A stretch of DNA of 64,000 nt, from assembly GCA_963835055.1 (NCBI GenBank), contig CAWIDU010000001.1, positions 124,001 to 188,000 on the forward strand. The letters run 5' to 3'. The DNA comes from CAWIDU01 sp963835055. GTDB taxonomy: Bacteria > Patescibacteriota > Saccharimonadia > Saccharimonadales > UBA4665. Shown here in pieces: positions 59,259-64,000 of the stretch; position 1 is the first letter of the stretch; every line of letters begins with the position of its first letter. The notes beneath the pieces are model-generated. The model worked only from the letters and a program-made list of their open reading frames with translations, ran no database searches and had not been told where the DNA came from. The translations under genes and the position numbers were made by a program.

Positions 59259-59926
59259 GCTTTGGCTTTTTTGGCGATTTCGGCGTTGATCAGCTGCTCG
59301 AAAGCGCTGACTGATTCGCCGGGGCTGACCGCTTTGCCGTCGAGGTAGAATGACGGCGTGGCGTTGACACCCAGCTTGTTGCCAGCGGCTTCATCAGCAG
59401 TAATTAGGTTGTTGACGGTGTCACTGGCGTAATCAGTCTTGAACTGCGTAACATTGAGCCCCAGCTGTTGGGCGAAAGCGTTGAAGTACGGCGTTGGGTC
59501 GCTGGCGCCAATCCAGCTGTTGGGCGGCTCACCGCCGTTATAGTAGGCGTCGTTCTGCTCGTACAACAGGTCATGCATTTGCCAGAATTTGTCTTGCAGG
59601 CCGGCAGCTTCGGCGGCCCGGGCGCCGGCGAAAGCGTTGGGGTGCAGGCTGACCAGCGGAAAGTTACGGAACTGGAAGCTAATCTGAGTGTTATATTCGG
59701 CTTGAACCTGCTTGACGATCGGGTAGTATTGGCCGCAGTACGGGCACTGGTAATCGCCGTACTCGACCAGCGTGATACCGTCCTTGCCCTGGCCTTCGAC
59801 ATGGCTAGTTGGCGTGCTAGAACTGGACTTACTGCTACTAGGGGTATTAGACTTGCCACCGAAAACGGCGATGCCGACGAAAATCAAGATGATGGCGGCC
59901 AGGATGGCCATGAATTGCTTGGACAC
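59255..59926 (-). CDS. DsbA-like thioredoxin-fold protein
   Basis: A 223-aa membrane-anchored oxidoreductase. One N-terminal span (about 5-24, MAILAAIILIFVGIAVFGG), a Ser/Thr linker, and a DsbA domain with the active site YGDYQCPYCGQYYPIV (CPYC), then FQFRNFPLVSLHPNAF, a helical insert and the cis-proline region VNATPSFYLDGKAV. It probably forms disulfides in exported proteins, several of which here (9735, 12933, 28287) contain cysteine pairs. Confidence 0.92.
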   Translation of the reverse strand: MSKQFMAILAAIILIFVGIAVFGGKSNTPSSSKSSSSTPTSHVEGQGKDGITLVEYGDYQCPYCGQYYPIVKQVQAEYNTQISFQFRNFPLVSLHPNAFAGARAAEAAGLQDKFWQMHDLLYEQNDAYYNGGEPPNSWIGASDPTPYFNAFAQQLGLNVTQFKTDYASDTVNNLITADEAAGNKLGVNATPSFYLDGKAVSPGESVSAFEQLINAEIAKKAKA

Positions 59927-60025
59927 TGCTACTTCCTTTCAAGTCACTTGCTGCGTTTCAGTATATCGCATTTCGGCGGCGAATGTGTTGAAATTTTTCT
60001 GGTGCGTTTCAGTTATTTTTCAGCT

Positions 60026-61444
60026 CTAATATTTCACGGTCTTGCCGCATGTCGTACAACCTTTTTTTGTCTGCTTTAAATCATAGTAGACCGTTTTAGC
60101 ACCGCACTTACATTTCCGTTCTGTGTCTTTGATAGAATCCTTAACATTGAAACCAAGCTTTTTGATATCTGATTCATCACTGCTCCCGGCAATTATTGCT
60201 TCAAGCCCGCAACTACCGGCGCCACAGAAACCACCACCCGGTGCAGCTGTTTCAACTTTTTGATATAGCTCTAATGCCTCTTGGCTACGGCCGATTGATT
60301 CCAGGTAAATTACCTGGCGCAAGCCTTCGGCAGTCTTATCGTCAAACACTTGAGAGGCCAACGCCGTGTTATGGCGAGCCATGTTCATTAGCATTTTTTT
60401 AACAAATTTTTCGACTATGGCGGGAGCTTCGCGTGGATCAGTATTATTCACGGCCAAGCTCAGCACAAAGTCCGCTACCATGCTGGAATGGCTCTCCAGC
60501 TTTTCTTGTCGGGCTCTGGCCTCAGCCCGAACATTGCCGTAATTCTTGGGGTGGTCGGGCGGAACTTCTTCGCCCATAAATATGTTGGTACACCATTGCT
60601 CACTAGCGACCGCATCCAGAATCGGAACAAAACTTGTAACCAAGTCATCGCTTGCCAGCAACTGCGTGCCGTGCAGGCCAGTTTTGTCTTTATCCATCAA
60701 GTCGACACCTAAGCGCTGCAACGCATCTTGGAAGATTTCATGGGTGAAGTATATGCCGGGTAAACCAATCTGTTCCTCAAACCGACCAGCGCTGGCTTCG
60801 TCAAACAAGAAATCACGAATCATGACTTTCTCGATTTCCGGCACATAACCGTTATAGCCGCGATGCTCGGCGCCAGCTATCAGATCGCTTCGATAAGCTT
60901 CAATGGCTGCGTCAGTACATTCGGAGATAGTCCGGATACGCATGCCCTCCAGGGCAATACCGCCAATTCTTCGAAGAATTTGCGGCGTCGCCTCCTCGAC
61001 TCGTTCGTTGACCCGACGATCTTCATCTTCTGGTGTATCTTGAGGAGTCAGGGCGTTCTTAGTCATTTGACCAATAAACAGGCCGTGTGAATAAAAATCC
61101 TCGGTCGCCGGATCAAAGCCATGATAAACAACCGGGAAATACTCCCCGGTATTTTTTCGATACCATTCGGTTAATAAACGATGGCAGTCGAGCCACAGAC
61201 CAGCCGATAATTCTTGATGTTCGGCACTATCTTCGCCGTGCTGGTCTCGAGCAGCTAATACTTTAGACGCGGTAGACAGAACATCAATGGGGAGAGGTAC
61301 GTATTGCCACTCGCCATTCTCGATCTGTTGGCGACGTGCTTCCAGTGTCGTCCAGGCTTCGTTACGCACAGCCAGCCGCGCAGCGGCTACCTCTGGCAAA
61401 TCATCAATGTTTGTGTATCGAATTGTTTCGGCTGCGACGGCCAT
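60026..61444 (-). CDS. B12-riboswitch-controlled 472-aa protein with C-terminal zinc ribbon
   Basis: A largely helical 472-aa protein that I do not recognise. Near the C-terminus is a glycine/cysteine stretch (PGGGFCGAGSCGLEAIIAGS) and a zinc ribbon formed by CKCGAKTVYYDLKQTKKGC and TTCGKTVKY (four cysteines). The middle holds a conserved-looking region (DMVHF-like strands absent; FTHEIFQDALQRLGVDL). A cobalamin riboswitch and a terminator directly before its ATG predict shut-off by cobalamin, so the protein may substitute for, transport or work with a B12-dependent enzyme. That link is inferred from the switch, not the protein. Confidence 0.75.
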   Translation of the reverse strand: MAVAAETIRYTNIDDLPEVAAARLAVRNEAWTTLEARRQQIENGEWQYVPLPIDVLSTASKVLAARDQHGEDSAEHQELSAGLWLDCHRLLTEWYRKNTGEYFPVVYHGFDPATEDFYSHGLFIGQMTKNALTPQDTPEDEDRRVNERVEEATPQILRRIGGIALEGMRIRTISECTDAAIEAYRSDLIAGAEHRGYNGYVPEIEKVMIRDFLFDEASAGRFEEQIGLPGIYFTHEIFQDALQRLGVDLMDKDKTGLHGTQLLASDDLVTSFVPILDAVASEQWCTNIFMGEEVPPDHPKNYGNVRAEARARQEKLESHSSMVADFVLSLAVNNTDPREAPAIVEKFVKKMLMNMARHNTALASQVFDDKTAEGLRQVIYLESIGRSQEALELYQKVETAAPGGGFCGAGSCGLEAIIAGSSDESDIKKLGFNVKDSIKDTERKCKCGAKTVYYDLKQTKKGCTTCGKTVKY

Positions 61445-61480
61445 GGAAATAAAAAACCCTCTGCTCTGGGAGCGAGGGCG
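61445..61480 (-). terminator. Riboswitch terminator overlapping the leader end
   Basis: On the minus strand CCCTCGCTC pairs with GAGC-A-GAGGG around a CCA loop and is followed by TTTTTT, a few bases before the ATG at 61444. The 3' arm GAGGG could also be the ribosome site, so folding would block both transcription and translation. Confidence 0.8.
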
Positions 61481-61645
61481 AAAAAGTCCGAAAACTTTTG
61501 ACTGCTCTTGCTCGAGAGACTTGATCGCCAGATCGGACTTATCACGTCAATTAATCGACGCGAAACACCGTTGCGGCACAGCGTGAGAATCGCACTCACT
61601 TCCGGCTTATTTGTTAAGTATCCGCAGTTTACACCCGCGCCAGCA
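61445..61645 (-). ncRNA. Cobalamin riboswitch with expression platform
   Basis: Between the LexA-like gene and the zinc-ribbon gene the minus strand contains the cobalamin-aptamer core: GCCGGAAG, stem GTGAG/CTCAC with loop TGCGATT, GCTGTGCCGCAACGGTG and AAGTCCGATCTGGC (about 61521-61610). The 3' strand AAGTCCGA (61533-61540) can pair instead with TCGGACTT (61484-61491), giving an antiterminator choice, followed by the terminator at 61445-61480. A weak promoter (CTGACA 61675-61680, CATATG 61651-61656) lies upstream. Confidence 0.85.
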
Positions 61646-61676
61646 AGTTGCATATGGTATTAATTACGGCGGATTG

Positions 61677-62150
61677 TCAGGTGGTTTGGCGCTGCTTGAG
61701 CGCCGTCAGGCGGGGCATGAAACTCTGGGCCGCGCCCTCCATACCGAGAACTTTGAGCGCGCCGATTAGCACATACAAATGGTCGAAGCCGGACTCCGCC
61801 AGCTCGCCGCCGAGGCTCTCGACTTGCTGGAAAGCATGCTCCACCTTCTCGACCAGCCATTTCTCTTCGCTGGGTGCGATTTGGTTGGAGCTGACCTTGG
61901 TGGTCGTGCTGCCGGCGACCAGCTCTAGCGAGCGCGCCGAGCGGTCACGTTTGCGAATATGGCCGCGCTTGATCAGATTATTGACGTGCAACGCGACAGT
62001 CGCCACCGAGTTATATTTCAGCCCGCTCATGATTTCGCGGTAACTCGGGCTGTAGCCGTGCTCGTGAATGAAAGTTTCAATGAAGTCTAGTAATTCTTTT
62101 TGCTTCTTGGTCGGCCGTACTGTTTGAGTTGCTGTTTGCTTTTCGTTCAT
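61677..62150 (-). CDS. LexA-like DNA-binding protein without the peptidase domain
   Basis: A 157-aa protein starting MNEKQTATQTVRPTKKQ at 62150. Residues about 14-80 match the LexA winged-helix domain (KKQKELLDFIETFIHEHGYS, PSYREIMSGLKYNSVATVAL, IKRGHIRKRDRSARSLEL). The S24 peptidase domain with its cleavage site and Ser-Lys dyad is absent; residues 90-157 form another, helical domain (EKVEHAFQQVESLGGELAES). It cannot self-cleave like LexA, so it is a repressor of another type. It may bind the inverted repeat at 62189-62218. Confidence 0.82.
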   Translation of the reverse strand: MNEKQTATQTVRPTKKQKELLDFIETFIHEHGYSPSYREIMSGLKYNSVATVALHVNNLIKRGHIRKRDRSARSLELVAGSTTTKVSSNQIAPSEEKWLVEKVEHAFQQVESLGGELAESGFDHLYVLIGALKVLGMEGAAQSFMPRLTALKQRQTT

Positions 62151-62177
62151 GCTTACATTATGCCACACCGTTCAACG

Positions 62178-62206
62178 TTGTAATAATACATAACTTATTA
62201 TATAAT
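62178..62206 (+). promoter_or_regulatory. Promoter for the gene at 62216
   Basis: TTGTAA (62178-62183), 17-bp spacer, TATAAT (62201-62206). The start point would be about 62213, only three bases before the ATG at 62216: a leaderless or nearly leaderless mRNA. Confidence 0.7.
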
Positions 62207-62218
62207 GAAGAAGTTATG
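62189..62218. promoter_or_regulatory. Inverted repeat over the divergent promoter
   Basis: CATAACTT (62189-62196) and AAGTTATG (62211-62218) are perfect 8-bp arms, 14 bp apart, and straddle the -10 box. The shorter palindrome CAACGTTG (62173-62180) overlaps the -35 box. Both lie between the divergent LexA-like gene and the 249-aa gene, so they are candidate operators. Confidence 0.5.
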
Positions 62219-62965
62219 CGTCGTTCTACGGCCAAGCTTATGCACCAAGCCACCAACATTGCCTTTTGGATAGAAAATCCAGAATGGAGCACCGACAATG
62301 CAGTGGCTGACTTTGCCCGGCGCGGTTTGTATCCGCTGCCATTTAAGATTCATGATGTTTTGAAGGAATTATTCTTTGATACCGACAAGGTTGCTGCCGT
62401 TAATGGCGAGACCGTTGTTACCTATAATAATGGTAACGATACCGTTGATAAGTTTATGCTTCGCTACCCGGGCAAAATGCCGCTCGAAACTTTTCGCGCC
62501 AAAGTGACTAGCGAAATTGGAACAGTAACACACTATTTGGCTGGTGTAGCCTTACCAACTCAAGTTAGTATTAAAAATGCTCGGGTATTTCGTTCACGTG
62601 ATGCTGCCGTGCCCGCTGTCACTCAAACTCAACAGCGAGTCGATCTTGCCGCTAATCCGGTTTTGGATCTAGAAATTGCCCAAGCCGCACCATCAAAGTT
62701 GCGCGATCAAACCGCCATCAATCTAGAACAGCTAGTTAATGGCGCTGGGTGGCTAGCCGAAGATTATGGCTATTACCCAGACACTGCTAATTCTGGCGGC
62801 AATTTGCGACGCAACATACTGGACGGCTCGGTAGTACTGATTGACGTTATGCCCTTTTATGCTAACGGTAGCCGGCTGGTTGGTGATAGACCGCCCAATG
62901 TAATCGAACACGTTACTGAGAACTTAGAATCCTATCGAGATTTTGTTGGTCAGTTTGGCGGCTAA
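62216..62965 (+). CDS. Hypothetical 249-aa protein
   Basis: A soluble 249-aa protein of unknown family. The start at 62216 is set by the promoter, and MRRSTAKLMHQATNIAFWIE is the resulting N-terminus. It has a mixed alpha/beta composition; the central part (VSIKNARVFRSRDAAVPAV) and NLEQLVNGAGWLAEDYGY may be helical. No metal or nucleotide motif is visible. It is divergent from the LexA-like gene and overlaps the convergent GtrA gene by 4 bp. Confidence 0.65.
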   Translation: MRRSTAKLMHQATNIAFWIENPEWSTDNAVADFARRGLYPLPFKIHDVLKELFFDTDKVAAVNGETVVTYNNGNDTVDKFMLRYPGKMPLETFRAKVTSEIGTVTHYLAGVALPTQVSIKNARVFRSRDAAVPAVTQTQQRVDLAANPVLDLEIAQAAPSKLRDQTAINLEQLVNGAGWLAEDYGYYPDTANSGGNLRRNILDGSVVLIDVMPFYANGSRLVGDRPPNVIEHVTENLESYRDFVGQFGG

Positions 62966-63348
62966 GTAGTCTTTTTCTTTTCGGGGAAAACCCAATACTT
63001 GTACCACAGCCAGCTCCAGACTGTGAAGAAGCCAGCGGAGATGAAGAAGCCGACGTAGGGCGAAATGCCGATGGCTTTCAGGGCGCCGATGATGGCGTAG
63101 TCGATGATGAAACCGATTGATTCAATGAAAACATAGCGGCCGGCGTGTTGCATTTCGCTGAGATGGTGTTGCTCGGAGAACGCCCAGAAGCGTTGGACCA
63201 GGTAATTCAGCGACCAGCCGATGACGTCGCAGACAACTTTCGACGGGAACCAGCTCCAGTGCAAAACCGAGTAGCAGAAAGCGAAGATGACAAAGCCGGA
63301 CCAGAAATACAAGCTGCCGCCGGCCATATATTTGGCGAATTGTTTCAT
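62962..63348 (-). CDS. GtrA-family membrane protein
   Basis: A 128-aa protein starting MKQFAKYMAGGSLYFWSG at 63348, with four membrane spans and the GtrA pattern (CDVIGWSLNYLVQRFWAFSE, FFTVWSWLWYKYWVFP). GtrA-like proteins help move polyprenyl-linked sugars across the membrane for glycan or teichoic-acid-like decoration. It overlaps the upstream O-antigen-ligase-like gene by 4 bp (ATGA). Confidence 0.88.
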   Translation of the reverse strand: MKQFAKYMAGGSLYFWSGFVIFAFCYSVLHWSWFPSKVVCDVIGWSLNYLVQRFWAFSEQHHLSEMQHAGRYVFIESIGFIIDYAIIGALKAIGISPYVGFFISAGFFTVWSWLWYKYWVFPEKKKTT

Positions 63349-64000
63349 GGTTTCGGTGCCAGGGCGATGCCGGCGAGGCCCCACCAGACGTAGGCTAGGG
63401 TATCATCGGCCCAGGCGTGGGTTAGCAAGTTGACGACAGTCAGGCCGATGAAGCTGGCCAGCAGCGCCAGCGCCAGCGGCTCGGCACGCCGCAGCCAGAG
63501 CAGGTAGCCGACGCCGAGGTTTATTAATAGGAATACGGCCAGGCCGAGCCAGCCCATTTCCTGGCCGATTTGTATGTAGAAATCCTCGGCGACGCGGACT
63601 TTGTGGCCGTTATAAACCGACGCCGGTCCAGCCGTGCCCGGACCGCGGCCTAGCGGCTGATGGATAATTTCGTGCAGGCCGCTGCGCAAGGCGCTGGCGT
63701 GGCCTTGGTCGGAGGTCGCCGCGACGGCGGAGTGGCTTTGGGTGTGCAGAAAGATGTTTTGGACATAGGCGTTGTGGCGGAAGCCGACAGCCAGAGCGGC
63801 TACGATCAAGACCACGGCCGCCAGGCCGGCCAGAAGTTTTTTACGGTAGGGTTTTAGTTTGTCGTGAAGCAAGCAGACGGTTAGCAAGCTAAGCAATAGC
63901 CCGAGCCAAGCACCGCGCGAGAAGCTGAAGAACAGTACGACCAGGCCGGCCAGGAAGAAGACGAGTAATTTCCATTGGCGCCAGCGGTTAGCCAGCAGCA
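63345..64000 (-). CDS. O-antigen ligase-like membrane protein (5' end beyond window)
   Basis: About 218 codons of an integral membrane protein run off the right edge. FFSFSRGAWLGLLLSLLTV is the Wzy_C/O-antigen ligase signature (SRG-x-W-x-G), followed by more spans and a large external loop with HEIIHQPLGRGPGTAGPASV, matching the R-rich loop of these enzymes. Members link or polymerise surface glycans. With the GtrA gene it forms an envelope glycan unit. Confidence 0.85.
   Translation of the reverse strand, partial: LLANRWRQWKLLVFFLAGLVVLFFSFSRGAWLGLLLSLLTVCLLHDKLKPYRKKLLAGLAAVVLIVAALAVGFRHNAYVQNIFLHTQSHSAVAATSDQGHASALRSGLHEIIHQPLGRGPGTAGPASVYNGHKVRVAEDFYIQIGQEMGWLGLAVFLLINLGVGYLLWLRRAEPLALALLASFIGLTVVNLLTHAWADDTLAYVWWGLAGIALAPKP

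Overview
The window looks like a piece of a small-genome bacterial chromosome from the Candidate Phyla Radiation (Patescibacteria), most likely a free-living or environmental Saccharibacteria (TM7) relative. This is an inference from gene style: tightly packed genes with 1-14 bp overlaps, convergent stops that nearly touch, a short archaeal-type AspRS, many small lineage-specific membrane-anchored proteins, a short HrcA, and prepilin-like secreted proteins. No rRNA, IS element, prophage or CRISPR array was seen. The standard code with TGA as stop fits every gene.

Layout. 1-2.1 kb: a RimK-type ATP-grasp gene and, upstream of it, a retropepsin/ATP-grasp fusion. 2.1-3.1 kb: a 38-aa membrane peptide and a GGDEF protein. 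3.1-9.6 kb: the HrcA/CIRCE heat-shock region in two units, hrcA-orf-orf-grpE-orf and dnaK-orf-cutA-orf-orf-dnaJ, with seven passenger genes between the chaperone genes. 9.7-19.8 kb: large exported proteins (a ConA/lyase-like protein, a neprosin-like peptidase, a peptidoglycan-binding protein, a discoidin-GH16 protein) interleaved with gmk, a membrane protein and a frameshifted lepA. 19.8-27.6 kb: murJ, a pseudopilin-like protein, ftsH, tilS, a phosphatase, a NUDIX hydrolase, tRNA-Met and a GDT1 transporter. 27.6-32.3 kb: a tiny 29-aa transcription unit and a minor-pseudopilin operon. 32.4-40.2 kb: GNAT, PadR/PspC, DUF218-like, a hydrolase, tRNA-fMet, a FtsB/DivIC-like protein, tRNA-Ile2, a Ser/Thr kinase and a dihydrouridine synthase. 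40.2-52.8 kb: an ABC-2 exporter with a frameshifted ATPase, a MurC-like ligase plus DNPH1-like hydrolase, a tsaC-mazG-NUDIX-PPOX operon, several membrane proteins and a 3-methyladenine glycosylase. 52.9-55.1 kb: a Doc/AbrB toxin-antitoxin pair and small genes (58-aa peptide, DUF2188, DUF3892). 55.1-64 kb: a 2-hydroxyacid dehydrogenase-like protein, a hydrolase, aspS, a CNNM/CBS protein, a DsbA-like protein, a B12-riboswitch-controlled zinc-ribbon protein, a LexA-like DNA-binding protein, and GtrA and O-antigen-ligase-like envelope genes.

Themes. Protein quality control (hrcA, grpE, dnaK, dnaJ, ftsH), envelope building (murJ, murC-like, FtsB-like, GtrA, O-antigen ligase) and surface/secretion (pseudopilins, exported hydrolases, DsbA) dominate. 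The best leads are a cobalamin riboswitch whose terminator abuts the start codon of an unrecognised gene, a complete 29-aa transcription unit with a consensus promoter, the RimK/retropepsin pair, a neprosin-like glutamic peptidase, a shared GFSHD-type N-terminal leader, and a set of genes (lepA five times, one ABC ATPase, one pseudopilin) whose breaks are all net +1 frameshifts. All similarity calls were made by eye from translated sequence, without database searches.
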